A stretch of 64,000 nt of DNA, from assembly GCA_040756735.1 (NCBI GenBank), contig JBFLYC010000004.1, positions 1 through 64,000 on the forward strand, given 5' to 3'. Shown here piece by piece: positions 25,728-34,612 of the stretch (its first letter is position 1; the number at the start of each line of letters is the position of its first letter). The notes beneath the pieces were generated by a model. The model did not search any database, was not told the origin of the DNA, and was given only the letters and a program-made list of their open reading frames with translations. The position numbers were made by a program, and so were the translations under genes. Source of the DNA: JBFLYC01 sp040756735 (GTDB lineage Bacteria; Bacillota; DSM-16504; Desulfitibacterales; Desulfitibacteraceae).

Positions 25728-26163
25728 GCATAAGCAGGAAGTAACCAGACGTAGATTTTTGACCATGGTTATGGGAGTTCCCCTTGCTGTAGGGGCATCT
25801 ACACCTTTGGTGTTGGCAGGCGGAGTATTAAATCCCCCAAAATCTTTAAGACCCACGCCCCCTCAGATGGCTGTGGCTAAGGTTGAAGACATCAAAGACA
25901 AACCCATGGAATTCATTTACGATGGTTATCCGGCCGTTATTTTTCTAAAGGGTAAGGAGTATAAAGCTTTTTCCAGAGTATGTACCCACCTGGGCTGTAT
26001 TGTGAAATGGAATGAGGCTGAGAACAAGTTTGAATGTCCTTGTCACGGGGGAATATTCGATGCAGACGGCAACGTGGTTAAGGGTCCTCCGCCTAAACCA
26101 TTAGAGCGTCTAACAGCTTGGGTGGAAGAAGGCATCGTTTTAGTGCGTCAGGAGGTGAGTTAA
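25717..26163 (+). CDS. Rieske [2Fe-2S] protein with Tat signal
   Basis: GTG 25717 lies 8 bases after GGAGG; ATG 25711 two codons earlier is the alternative but sits too close to the site. The N-terminus has the twin-arginine motif TRRRFLTM and a hydrophobic stretch to about residue 32. The cluster ligands are in CTHLGC (about residue 92) and CPCHGG (about 112), with the Pro loop GPPPKPLERL. This is the Rieske subunit of a bc/b6f-like quinol oxidase module; it is followed by cytochrome b genes. Confidence 0.93.
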   Translation: MENEHKQEVTRRRFLTMVMGVPLAVGASTPLVLAGGVLNPPKSLRPTPPQMAVAKVEDIKDKPMEFIYDGYPAVIFLKGKEYKAFSRVCTHLGCIVKWNEAENKFECPCHGGIFDADGNVVKGPPPKPLERLTAWVEEGIVLVRQEVS

Positions 26164-26165
26164 GA

Positions 26166-26813
26166 GTGGCTATTGAGCAAAAAGAACTTGCAGTGAAGAG
26201 CTTGAAGCATATTTTCCAAGAAATAGCTAATCATCCCGTGCCAAAACATGCCCGCAGCATCATGTTTTGTTTTGGAGGGATCACATTTTTACTGTTTCTG
26301 GTACAAGTCGTAACAGGTATTCTATTAGCCTTGTATTATAAACCTAATCCGGAACTTGCTTATCAAAGCGTACTGTTTATTACTCACGAGGTGACCATGG
26401 GAGGGGTATTGCGCTCGGTACATAACATAAGCGCCAATCTAATGGTGATAATGGTAATGCTGCACTTTCTACGGGTAATTTATACCGGCTCCTATAAGCC
26501 TCCCCGGGAGTATAACTGGGTGGTAGGGGTACTTCTCTTAATTATTGTATTTGGTTTCTGCTTTACCGGATATTTGCTGCCTTGGGATCAACAGGGATAC
26601 TGGGCGGCAGTAATTGGGGCCAAAATAATGGGCTCAGTGCCGGTTATAGGTCCTAAACTGCTGATTTTGACACAGGCGGGTACCAAGGTAACAGAATATA
26701 CTTTGCTCAGGTTTTATATTCTGCATGTGGCAGTGTTGCCGGTTTTGGCAATTGGCCTGATGGCTGTACACTTCTTAATGGTGCGTAAACAAGGAATTTC
26801 CGGTGGATTGTAG
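26166..26813 (+). CDS. Cytochrome b6-like subunit
   Basis: GTG 26166 follows AGGAGGTGAG. The 215-residue product has four TM helices with the paired heme-ligand His of cytochrome b: HNISANLMVIMVMLHFLRV and the second pair in RFYILHVAVLP and MAVHFLMVRKQG, plus GYLLPWDQ. Size and the split from the next gene match the b6/subunit IV arrangement. It oxidises menaquinol together with the Rieske protein (family knowledge). Conserved Gram-positive type; heme c-binding Cys near the N-terminus is not evident (C50 in FCFGG is within TM1). Confidence 0.93.
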   Translation: MAIEQKELAVKSLKHIFQEIANHPVPKHARSIMFCFGGITFLLFLVQVVTGILLALYYKPNPELAYQSVLFITHEVTMGGVLRSVHNISANLMVIMVMLHFLRVIYTGSYKPPREYNWVVGVLLLIIVFGFCFTGYLLPWDQQGYWAAVIGAKIMGSVPVIGPKLLILTQAGTKVTEYTLLRFYILHVAVLPVLAIGLMAVHFLMVRKQGISGGL

Positions 26814-26827
26814 GGAGGTGAAACCCA

Positions 26828-27220
26828 TTGAAGGAACAAAGAAAGCCTTATTTAAAAGAAGTAGTGCCTTTTTACCCTAATCACCTGGTTACTGAGGTGG
26901 CGGTGGCCCTGGCCGTACTTGGTGCAATTTTCCTTTTAGCGGGATTATTTCCCGGAGAATTAGGCCCTCCGGCAAATATGGTGATGACCCCAAGCCATAT
27001 TGCCCCTGAATGGTATTTTCTCTGGATTTTCGGATTACTAAAAATCTTACCCCAGTTTTTGGGGCTGATGATACCTGTACTGTTGTTTTTAGCAGTTCTG
27101 CTTTTGCCGTGGTTGGATAGAAGCAATTACCTTAAGGCAAAAGGGAGTCCCTGGGTAATAATTTCCACCGAAGTGCTTTTGATTATTCTCGTTATTCTGA
27201 CTTATGTGGGTTTAGAGTAA
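26828..27220 (+). CDS. Cytochrome b subunit IV-like protein
   Basis: TTG 26828 follows GGGAGGTG. The 130-residue protein has three TM helices and the quinol-site signature APEWYFLW (the PEWY motif). It completes the Rieske/cytochrome b complex with the two preceding genes. No cytochrome f or c1 gene is fused; the separate monoheme cytochromes at 25153 and 27258 flank the module and probably take that role. Confidence 0.92.
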   Translation: MKEQRKPYLKEVVPFYPNHLVTEVAVALAVLGAIFLLAGLFPGELGPPANMVMTPSHIAPEWYFLWIFGLLKILPQFLGLMIPVLLFLAVLLLPWLDRSNYLKAKGSPWVIISTEVLLIILVILTYVGLE

Positions 27221-27257
27221 GCTTGTTGGTGCACTATCAAAAACAGGAGGTGATACG

Positions 27258-27767
27258 GTGGATAAAAAATGTATGGGAGGGTTGCTTTTATGCTTTATTT
27301 GGGCTGGAATGGGCTTTTTGGTAGGATTGACCGGCAGCGTCATAGCTGCTCCCAAGTACCGGCCTGTGACGGAAGATGCCTCTAAGTTAGTTTATAACAC
27401 AGGGCTGCAGGCACCGGGGTCAACATTTGAACAAATAGCAGTTGTCCCTGAAAAAACGGATCTGGCAGGAACTGAAGAGATTTTTGTCAAGCGGGGCTGT
27501 ATCCAGTGTCATCCCGTATCTTTCTACGGCATTAAAGGGGGTGAAACAGGTCCCGATCTTTCCATAGCATACTATGACGTTCCTGACCGCTTTGGCAAGA
27601 CCTTGGAGGAATTTTTATGGGAACCGGAAGGGACCATGGGTTCAATTATTCCTGATAGGGGTATAACCGAGGCAGAAAAATATTTGATTCTGGACCTCCT
27701 TAGGAAGGCTGCCGGGCATGAAACTTCATTAGACAGCAGTAGTGGTGGGGAAAAGGCAAGCAATTGA
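27258..27767 (+). CDS. Membrane-anchored monoheme cytochrome c (NosC-like)
   Basis: GTG start after AGGAGGTG. The 169-residue protein has an N-terminal TM/signal segment (about 7-30), then one heme motif GCIQCH at about residue 82, GPDLSIAYYDVPDRFG and a candidate distal Met in GTMGSIIPDRGIT. It immediately precedes nosZ, so it is the best candidate for the direct electron donor to CuA (inference). Confidence 0.88.
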   Translation: MDKKCMGGLLLCFIWAGMGFLVGLTGSVIAAPKYRPVTEDASKLVYNTGLQAPGSTFEQIAVVPEKTDLAGTEEIFVKRGCIQCHPVSFYGIKGGETGPDLSIAYYDVPDRFGKTLEEFLWEPEGTMGSIIPDRGITEAEKYLILDLLRKAAGHETSLDSSSGGEKASN

Positions 27768-27837
27768 TTGCTGGTAAGTCTAGAAATAAGAAATAAAAAC
27801 AAAGAAGATTTAATCAAAGGTAAAGGAGGAATATTTT

Positions 27838-29736
27838 ATGCAAAATGGCACTTTTAAGGTAATAGCCCTGAGCCTGGCCGGCCTGCTGGTTGGTCTCATA
27901 CTGGCGGTATTTTTATCAGCTCAATTATCTCCACGGGATGAAGCCGGCGGCAGTAAAGCTGTTCCAAGCATTTCCCGGGCAGGAGTTTCCGATGATATCC
28001 TGGATGCAGCCCTTAAAACCTATGTTCCACCCGGAAAACATGATGAATATTACATGGTAGCATCAGGAGGACATTCAGGGCACATTTTTGTTTACGGAGT
28101 ACCATCCATGCGCCGCATTAGAACTATACCTGTATTTACACCAGACTCAGCCATTGGGTGGGGCTGGACCGCAGAAAGTAAAGAGATGTTAGGCGGCTTT
28201 ACCTGGGGAGATGTACACCACCCGTCCTTTAGTGAAACAGGAGGTGATTATGACGGTCGTTGGCTCTTTGTGAATGATAACGCCAATAGCCGGGTAGCAA
28301 GGATTGATTTGGATTCCTGGACTGTAGGTCAGATTCTAGGCCCTGTTCCTAATATCTACGGACCACATGGAGCTGTGTTTGTAACCCCTAATACAGAATA
28401 TTTCATGATGGCTTCTCGTTTTGCAGGACCCATCCCCTTTGGAACTTATGCTGAAATAGAAAAGTTTAGTGAGGAATACAAGTGTAATGTGTCTGCCATT
28501 GGTATTGACCCGCTGACGGGGGAAATGGAATTGTCCTGGCAAATGCTGCTTCCGCCATGGTCTTTTGATTTGTCTGATGCAGGCAAACTGGTAAGCGATG
28601 GATGGATGTTTCTAACCAGCTATAATACCGAAGAAGCGTATGAGCTGTTGGAAGTAAACGCTTCCCAGCGAGAACGGGATTATATACTGGCCATTAACTG
28701 GCGAATGGTAGAAGAGGCTGTAGCAGGCGGCAAGTATACCATAATAGGCGGGGCAAAGGTCATTGAACCCACTGATGTGCCAGGCGCTGTTTATCTTATT
28801 CCCTGTGCCAAAAGTCCCCATGGTGTAGATGTTACTCCTGACGGCAAATACATTGTTGGCAACGGCAAACTGGCGCCTTTTGTAACAGTATTCAGCTTTG
28901 AAAAATTTATGGAATGTGTGAATAACGGCGATTTCGAGGGTGAGGAACGGGGCATGCCAATTGTCAATTACGACAAGGTACGTGTAGCCGAGGTAGAAGT
29001 AGGCCTTGGTCCCCTCCATACACAGTTTGATGATCAGGGCTATGCCTATACTACACTTTTCGTGGAAAGCGCTGTGGCCAAATGGAATCTTGAAACCTTC
29101 GAGGTGGTAGATAAAGTACAGGCCCACTACTGTCCGGGACACCTCGTGGCAGCACACGGTGATACGGTCAACCCACATGGAAAATACCTGGTATCCCTAA
29201 ATAAGCTGGCTAAAGACAAGTTCTTATCAGTTGGTCCTTCACACCCTGAAGCAATGCAATTAATTGACCTGACATCACCGAGGATGAAAGTGCTCATGGA
29301 TGTCCCTGTGGATCCTGAGCCTCACTTTGCCCAGATGATTCATCGTGACCTAATTAAAACATTTAAGGTTTATCCCAAGGATGAGAGCCAACCCGGCGCT
29401 GTATATAAGAAAGAAGACGCCAGGATAGAGCGTGACGGAAATCATGTTACTGTTTATATGATGAGTTTCCGCAGTCGTTATTACCCGGATATTGTGGAAG
29501 TGAACGAGGGTGACCATGTTACCTGGTATGTAACCAATACTGACTTTGATGATGATATAACCCACGGCTTTGGCATCTGTCTCTATGATATAAACATAGA
29601 AGCCCAGCCTGGACAGACACAAAAAGTTGAATTTGTGGCTGATAAACCTGGAGTTTGGCCTTTCTACTGTACCAACTTCTGTTCGGCTTTGCACCAGGAA
29701 ATGCAGGGTTTCTTGCTGGTTAAACCCAAACAGTAA
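27838..29736 (+). CDS. nosZ: Nitrous-oxide reductase, clade II (Sec-type)
   Basis: The 632-residue enzyme reduces N2O to N2 outside the membrane. The N-terminus has a plain hydrophobic signal/anchor (residues 6-28) with no twin-arginine, typical of clade II. The beta-propeller holds CuZ histidines in DVHHPS, GPHGAVF, SPHGVDV, GPLHTQF and GHLVAAHGDTVNPHG. The cupredoxin C-terminus carries CuA ligands in HGFGI and CTNFCSALHQEM. Length is normal and no truncation is seen. AAAGGAGG precedes the ATG. It is followed by nosB, nosD, nosL, nosY and nosF. Confidence 0.97.
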   Translation: MQNGTFKVIALSLAGLLVGLILAVFLSAQLSPRDEAGGSKAVPSISRAGVSDDILDAALKTYVPPGKHDEYYMVASGGHSGHIFVYGVPSMRRIRTIPVFTPDSAIGWGWTAESKEMLGGFTWGDVHHPSFSETGGDYDGRWLFVNDNANSRVARIDLDSWTVGQILGPVPNIYGPHGAVFVTPNTEYFMMASRFAGPIPFGTYAEIEKFSEEYKCNVSAIGIDPLTGEMELSWQMLLPPWSFDLSDAGKLVSDGWMFLTSYNTEEAYELLEVNASQRERDYILAINWRMVEEAVAGGKYTIIGGAKVIEPTDVPGAVYLIPCAKSPHGVDVTPDGKYIVGNGKLAPFVTVFSFEKFMECVNNGDFEGEERGMPIVNYDKVRVAEVEVGLGPLHTQFDDQGYAYTTLFVESAVAKWNLETFEVVDKVQAHYCPGHLVAAHGDTVNPHGKYLVSLNKLAKDKFLSVGPSHPEAMQLIDLTSPRMKVLMDVPVDPEPHFAQMIHRDLIKTFKVYPKDESQPGAVYKKEDARIERDGNHVTVYMMSFRSRYYPDIVEVNEGDHVTWYVTNTDFDDDITHGFGICLYDINIEAQPGQTQKVEFVADKPGVWPFYCTNFCSALHQEMQGFLLVKPKQ

Positions 29737-29760
29737 ACAGTCTTTTAACATTTTACAGAT

Positions 29761-29796
29761 GGGGCCCGCAAGGTATAGGCTTGCGGACCCCAATAT
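29761..29796 (+). terminator. Hairpin between nosZ and nosB
   Basis: GGGGCCCGCAAG and CTTGCGGACCCC form a strong stem with a short loop but only a weak T tract follows. It may protect the nosZ mRNA 3' end or partly terminate, giving more nosZ than downstream message. Confidence 0.6.
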
Positions 29797-29831
29797 TTCA
29801 GTAAATAGAAAAAGTTTAGGAGGGGAAATTA

Positions 29832-30416
29832 ATGCAGGACTTCTTGAAAAGTCGTTTGACACCGGTGGGCCGTGTACTTTTTGTATTGGCGGCTTTGGCA
29901 ATACTGATATCCCTGTTTTTCCCGTTGTGGTATTTAAACCTTGAAGCCACAATGTACCCAGAGGGGTTGTCAATGGAGGTTTATGCAAATAAAATCGGAG
30001 GCCGGATTGACATAATCAATAACCTTAATCACTACATCGGAATGAAAGAAATCAGTGAAGCGGACTTTCCTGAGCTGACTTTTATGCCCTATGTGGTGGG
30101 GTTAGTAGCTTTATTAATCCTACTTAGCGCAGGTTTGGGACGGGTTGACATAGCTGTTGTTACTTTAGGGCTGGCTTCTGTAGGCGGGATGTTGGGTATT
30201 TACAGGCTTTGGTATTGGCTTCACCTATATGGTACTGATTTGGATCCCAAGGCTGCTATTAAAATACCCCCCTTCACACCTCCCATGATTGGCAAGAATC
30301 AGCTGGCCAATTTTACTACTTATACAGGCTTTGGTATTGGCGGATACTTGTTGATTCTGGGGATCCTTTTGCTGCTTATTGCCCTCTGGAGGTTTAGAGA
30401 ATGCGATGCCAAATAA
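29832..30416 (+). CDS. nosB: Membrane protein of clade II nos clusters (NosB-like)
   Basis: The 194-residue protein has four or five TM helices (about 14-36, 88-106, 110-135, 170-190) and an outer loop between TM1 and TM2. A polytopic protein of this size between nosZ and nosD is characteristic of clade II clusters, where it is called NosB; its role is not established. ATG 29832 follows AGGAGGGG. Its end overlaps the nosD start by 16 bases. Confidence 0.75.
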   Translation: MQDFLKSRLTPVGRVLFVLAALAILISLFFPLWYLNLEATMYPEGLSMEVYANKIGGRIDIINNLNHYIGMKEISEADFPELTFMPYVVGLVALLILLSAGLGRVDIAVVTLGLASVGGMLGIYRLWYWLHLYGTDLDPKAAIKIPPFTPPMIGKNQLANFTTYTGFGIGGYLLILGILLLLIALWRFRECDAK

Positions 30417-31888
30417 AAGGTATCCTGGTTGTGATAGTCTTTATGCTGCTTTTTCCAAAGGCTGCCATGGGGCTTACTATCGAGGTGTGGCAGGGAGGCC
30501 CTGTAGGTAGTATCACAGCTGCTCTGGAAAAAGCGAATGATGGTGATGTAATCCGGGTGCACCCGGGTGTGTACCAGGAACGATTAGTAATTGAGAAAAG
30601 TGTGGAACTGCTTGGATTAGGATGCCCAATTATTGATGGAGGTGGAACTGGAGATGTAATAACCATTTTAAGTGACGGTGTGACCATTAAAGGCTTTGAG
30701 ATTATAGGAAGCGGGAAAAAGTTAGAAAATGCCGATGCCGGTATAAAAATTAAATCAGGCAGCAATGTAATAGCTGATAACCGTATTGTTAACAATCATT
30801 TTGGTTTGTATCTTGATCGTTCGGAAAATAACGTGATTATGCGCAATTTAATTAAAGGCAGGCCTGTTAAAAGCCAGGAGACTGATGCACAAAAAGAAGA
30901 AAACCCTTATGCAGGTTACCATCCTGTTTTTGCAGGGGAAGGTGGCGACGGCATCCATCTTTTTGCCTCTTCTGAAAATTTAATTGAGCATAATGTGATT
31001 GTAGATACACGGGACGGCATTTATTTTAATTATGCTGCCAACAACCGTCTTGTAGGAAACCAAATATCTCATACGAGGTATGGCATTCATTACATGTATT
31101 CGGATAACAATTATTTTGAACATAATTTGTTAACATATAATGTTGCAGGCGCAGCGCCCATGTTTTCCAAGAACATCGTTTTTCGAGAAAATGTCTTTGC
31201 CCATAGCAGGGGGCACCGGGCCTACGGAATTCTTTTTGCAACTTGTGATGATAGTCTGGCAGAAGGAAATATCATTATCGATAATACTCGAGGAGTCTTT
31301 TTTGATGTGTCCATGCGCAATGTGTTTCGACGGAACCTGGTAGCCCTCAATGATATAGGCATAGATCTTATTTCCAGTTCCTCTGATAACCTTTTTATAG
31401 AGAATAACTTTGTGGATAATTTGCAGCAAATAGCCATGATTGCAGGGAATACAGGGCAGGGCAATCGCTTTTATCAAGACGGCCGAGGAAACTACTGGAG
31501 TGATTACCGGGGGTTTGATTTAGACCGGGATGGAATTGGCGATACCCCACACCTGACGGGGGATCCCTTTGTTTACCTGATGGCCAAAGTCCCTGCTGTT
31601 CGCCTGTTTCTAAATAGTCCGGCAGCCAAAGCCATGGAGTTTTCTGAAAGGATGTTTCCTATCATCGACATTCCCAAGGTAAAGGATGCATATCCACTGG
31701 CAGAGCAAATGGAAATCATCATCCCCAACTTCGCCTTAAAGCATAAACAAGTATCAAATAAAGTATTGGGGCAATGTTCGGCTGTAATGCTCTTGATCGC
31801 CTTCAGCATCTTTTATTGGGTTTTCAGGTCAAATTCTCCCTTAGGGTATTGTCGGTCATTAATTTCACGGAGGGGTGGAATGCTATGA
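30401..31888 (+). CDS. nosD: NosD periplasmic copper-site maturation protein
   Basis: The 495-residue protein has a signal peptide (about 6-23) and a right-handed beta-helix of carbohydrate-binding/CASH type repeats (DRSENNVIMRNLI, ASSENLIEHNVI, YAANNRLVGNQI, MYSDNNYFEHNLL, SSSDNLFIENNF). It ends with FYQDGRGNYWSDYRGFDLDRDGIGDTPH split motifs typical of NosD and a C-terminal TM near 460-480. NosD works with the NosFY transporter in CuZ assembly. It overlaps both neighbours. Confidence 0.95.
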   Translation: MRCQIKGILVVIVFMLLFPKAAMGLTIEVWQGGPVGSITAALEKANDGDVIRVHPGVYQERLVIEKSVELLGLGCPIIDGGGTGDVITILSDGVTIKGFEIIGSGKKLENADAGIKIKSGSNVIADNRIVNNHFGLYLDRSENNVIMRNLIKGRPVKSQETDAQKEENPYAGYHPVFAGEGGDGIHLFASSENLIEHNVIVDTRDGIYFNYAANNRLVGNQISHTRYGIHYMYSDNNYFEHNLLTYNVAGAAPMFSKNIVFRENVFAHSRGHRAYGILFATCDDSLAEGNIIIDNTRGVFFDVSMRNVFRRNLVALNDIGIDLISSSSDNLFIENNFVDNLQQIAMIAGNTGQGNRFYQDGRGNYWSDYRGFDLDRDGIGDTPHLTGDPFVYLMAKVPAVRLFLNSPAAKAMEFSERMFPIIDIPKVKDAYPLAEQMEIIIPNFALKHKQVSNKVLGQCSAVMLLIAFSIFYWVFRSNSPLGYCRSLISRRGGML

Positions 31889-32379
31889 AGATCCAAAAAA
31901 TGGCAGTCTTGATATTGATCTGTTTCTTCATGTTAGGTTGTTCTTCTGGAGCGGGAGATACCAGCCCTAGAAGTATTGACCCTACACTGGACATCTGTCC
32001 CGTTTGCCGGATGAGCATTGTTGACATGCATTTTGCCGCGCAGGTAATTAACAGTAAAAAACAAGTAGAAAGTTTTGATGATATTGGCTGCCTGGCGCTT
32101 TACCTAAAACGTATGGAGCCTGACTGGAAAACACAAGGGCTGACTATCTATGTCAAGGATTTTAACACCATGGAGTGGGTCCTGGCAGAAGAAGCCACTT
32201 ATACCCATGGACGTATAGATACACCTATGAGTTTTGGTATTGTAGCCTTTTCAACATCCGAGGCAGCCGGGGAATTTGCAGCCAGAACGGAAAGCCGTAT
32301 GCTTGCCTGGCCCGAAATATTCGAGGTTAAACAAACGGTCGGCTTTGAGGCGCCAGCAGTGCAAGAACAGACACAGTGA
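31885..32379 (+). CDS. nosL: NosL copper-binding lipoprotein
   Basis: ATG 31885 overlaps the nosD stop (ATGA). The 164-residue product has a lipoprotein signal ending FMLGC (Cys at about residue 19) and the NosL copper motif CPVCRMSI near residue 40. The downstream region DDIGCLALY and Met/His positions fit the family. NosL delivers Cu(I) for NosZ maturation. AGGGGTGG lies upstream. Confidence 0.93.
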   Translation: MKIQKMAVLILICFFMLGCSSGAGDTSPRSIDPTLDICPVCRMSIVDMHFAAQVINSKKQVESFDDIGCLALYLKRMEPDWKTQGLTIYVKDFNTMEWVLAEEATYTHGRIDTPMSFGIVAFSTSEAAGEFAARTESRMLAWPEIFEVKQTVGFEAPAVQEQTQ

Positions 32380-32428
32380 GGCAGGTACCAGTCTTGTAGA
32401 AGTATAACGATGAAAGGAGGAAACTGCA

Positions 32429-33265
32429 ATGCATGGGGCTAATGTAATTGCCGTGGCAGAAAAAGAATTACTGGAGGCTATACGCAGCCGTTGGCTGACT
32501 ACCTTTACAGTTGTCTTTGCAATGTTGGCGCTGTTGATTTCATTTTTTGGTTTATCAGGACTTGGTGTAGGCGGCTACCAGGGATTTAACCGGGTAACTG
32601 CCAGTCTCTTGAATTTAGTTCTTTATCTCCTGCCTTTAATTGCTCTTGTAATGGGCGCTTCCACTATAGCCGGTGAAAAAGAGGCCGGTTCTCTTCATGT
32701 GCTTCTGACACACCCGGTAAGTAAGAGTGAAATTGTTGCAGGTAAATTTTTGGGGTTGGCTTTAGCTCTTATAGCAGCAATTTTAACAGGTTTCGGCGGG
32801 GCAGGAGTGGTGATTTCCTGGAAAACAGGGACAATTAACATTGTGGATTACCTGGCTTTTGTACTCTTATCAATAGCCCTGGCTTTGATTTTCTTGAGTA
32901 TTGCCATACTAATCTCAGTGATATCCACACGACGGTCTCAGGCCTTAGGGTTATCTATTTTTTTCTGGTTCTTGATGATATTGGTTTACGATTTTCTGGC
33001 CATTGGGGTAGCTACGTTACAGCAGGTTACCGTTATAATACCTTTATTGCTGGCATTATTGCTGGCTAACCCGGCTGACATTGTGCGTGTGCTGGTAATT
33101 TTACAATTGGGAGGGGAAGCTACTTTTGGCCCTACTTTGGCCGCCCTGACCAGGCTGCTTACCAGGAGTTCCGGAGAAATTCTGCTGCTAATTGTACTGC
33201 TCCTTTGGGTTGCCCTTCCGCTGGCCCTATCAATTATTCTATTTAGCCGTAAACAAGATTATTAG
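32429..33265 (+). CDS. nosY: NosY-type ABC transporter permease
   Basis: The 278-residue protein has about six TM helices and the ABC-2 motif GASTIAGEKEAGSLHVLLTH split across residues 72-92. GAAAGGAGG precedes the ATG. With the ATPase at 33276 and NosD it forms the NosDFY complex that supports CuZ formation. Confidence 0.93.
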   Translation: MHGANVIAVAEKELLEAIRSRWLTTFTVVFAMLALLISFFGLSGLGVGGYQGFNRVTASLLNLVLYLLPLIALVMGASTIAGEKEAGSLHVLLTHPVSKSEIVAGKFLGLALALIAAILTGFGGAGVVISWKTGTINIVDYLAFVLLSIALALIFLSIAILISVISTRRSQALGLSIFFWFLMILVYDFLAIGVATLQQVTVIIPLLLALLLANPADIVRVLVILQLGGEATFGPTLAALTRLLTRSSGEILLLIVLLLWVALPLALSIILFSRKQDY

Positions 33266-33275
33266 GGGGATAACC

Positions 33276-34256
33276 ATGAAAAAAGCGTATGTGCTGGAAA
33301 TAAACCAGCTTCAAAAGCGTTACGGGAAATTCCAGGCGGTGAAGGATATCACTCTCAAAATAGAAAGAGGAGAAATATTTGCGCTTCTGGGCCACAATGG
33401 CGCCGGTAAGTCAACATTAATGAAGATGATCTTGGGTCTGGCAACCCCCTCCTCAGGCAATATTATCATTGAAGGCTTAACTCACCAGGAAAAAAATCGA
33501 GAAGTTAAACGAAAAATTGGATATCTCCCGGAAAGAATGAATTTTTATGACAACCTTACAGCCTGGGAAACAATCACCTTTTATGCAAAGTTAAAAGGAT
33601 TGCCATTGGAAAGATGTTCATTTGTCCTGGAACAGGTGGGATTGACTGAAGCTAGGCACCGCCGCGTGGGAACATTTTCTAAAGGTATGCAGCAGCGGTT
33701 GGGTCTAGCCCAGGCCATTATTCACAAGCCGGACCTGCTGGTCCTGGATGAGCCTACTACCGGTCTGGACCCAAAGGGGATACTGGAACTGAAAGGAATG
33801 ATCCGGCAGTGGAATCAGGGAGGCGCCACTATTTTCTTTTCTTCCCATAATCTTGGAGACGTGGAGGAACTAGCCCACCGGGTGGCAGTTATGAATGAGG
33901 GAGAAATAATAGCCCAGGGGACTTTAGAGGAATTAAAGAAGGCGCTTCAACTGCAGGCCAGGTTAACTGTTTATTTGGGCACAGTCCACCCTAACTTGTG
34001 GCAGCGTTTGGCCATGAAGGGAATTGGGCCATTTGAAGTCAAAGAGGACTCTATTAGTACTTACTGCCCGGCTGCAAAAAAGGCTAAGGTTTTAGAGGCC
34101 ATAATGGCCGAGGGAGTAAAGATAATAGATTTTAAGGTGGAGGAGCCTGGTTTGGATTTAATTTACCAAAAACTGATTGAAAAGGTAGACGAGACTGGGG
34201 GAAGAGCCGGCAATTACCCAATAACAAGGCATAAGTCAGTTGTAACGCATCCATAA
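33276..34256 (+). CDS. nosF: NosF-type ABC transporter ATPase
   Basis: ATG 33276 follows AGGGGG; a longer frame from 33192 overlaps nosY and has no site. The 326-residue ATPase has Walker A GHNGAGKST, signature FSKGMQQRLGLAQA, Walker B LLVLDEPTTGLD and the switch His in SSHN, then a C-terminal extension of about 90 residues (LTVYLGTVHP, KVLEAIMAEGVKI) typical of NosF. It energises NosY. The nos operon ends at the terminator at 34290. Confidence 0.94.
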   Translation: MKKAYVLEINQLQKRYGKFQAVKDITLKIERGEIFALLGHNGAGKSTLMKMILGLATPSSGNIIIEGLTHQEKNREVKRKIGYLPERMNFYDNLTAWETITFYAKLKGLPLERCSFVLEQVGLTEARHRRVGTFSKGMQQRLGLAQAIIHKPDLLVLDEPTTGLDPKGILELKGMIRQWNQGGATIFFSSHNLGDVEELAHRVAVMNEGEIIAQGTLEELKKALQLQARLTVYLGTVHPNLWQRLAMKGIGPFEVKEDSISTYCPAAKKAKVLEAIMAEGVKIIDFKVEEPGLDLIYQKLIEKVDETGGRAGNYPITRHKSVVTHP

Positions 34257-34289
34257 ATTCTTGCAGGAGTGTTTATCATCGATCTCATG

Positions 34290-34313
34290 CTACCTGACCT
34301 CAGGTAGTTTTTT
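34290..34313 (+). terminator. Intrinsic terminator of the nos operon
   Basis: CTACCTGA and TCAGGTAG form a perfect 8-bp stem with a CC loop, followed by TTTTTT. Confidence 0.85.
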
Positions 34314-34353
34314 ATGCATATCAATGTTTTTTGTTTAAATACTTTTTGTTTAA

Positions 34354-34486
34354 TACTACAGCGAAATTTTAGCAATTAGCGGAGCCATGGGGCGGAGCCA
34401 TGGGGACGGTTCGAGCGTCACCGTAGCGCAGCGAAGGTCCGCAGGGAAGACGATGGAACCGTCCCCGTGGCGTACCCGTGGCGTAG
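34354..34486. repeat. GGGGACGGTTC palindromic repeat, copy A
   Basis: The element runs from TACTACAGCGAAAT to GTGGCGTAG and is nearly identical to 62809-62987. The core is an inverted repeat, GCCATGGGGACGGTTC with GAACCGTCCCCGTGGC, around a central segment shared by both copies (CGTAGCGCAGCGAAGGTCC). CGGAGCCATGGG is duplicated on the left and the GTGGCGTACCC unit on the right. Confidence 0.85.
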
Positions 34487-34612
34487 CGATGTATTATAAA
34501 TACCTGCAAATTGGTTAATACTTTTATTATTGGAAATCATGGGTAATATTTCGATTGAAGGCGATGGAATGTCTAAAGATTTTTTCAGAGCACCTGGGAT
34601 TTCTTTAGTTCA

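Noticed and set aside
26880..27126. Minus-strand small frame opposite the subunit IV gene
   Set aside because: Shadow frame of a highly conserved membrane protein gene.
29350..29988. Long minus-strand frame across nosZ 3' end and nosB
   Set aside because: It is a shadow of nosZ/nosB with no domain and no ribosome binding site.
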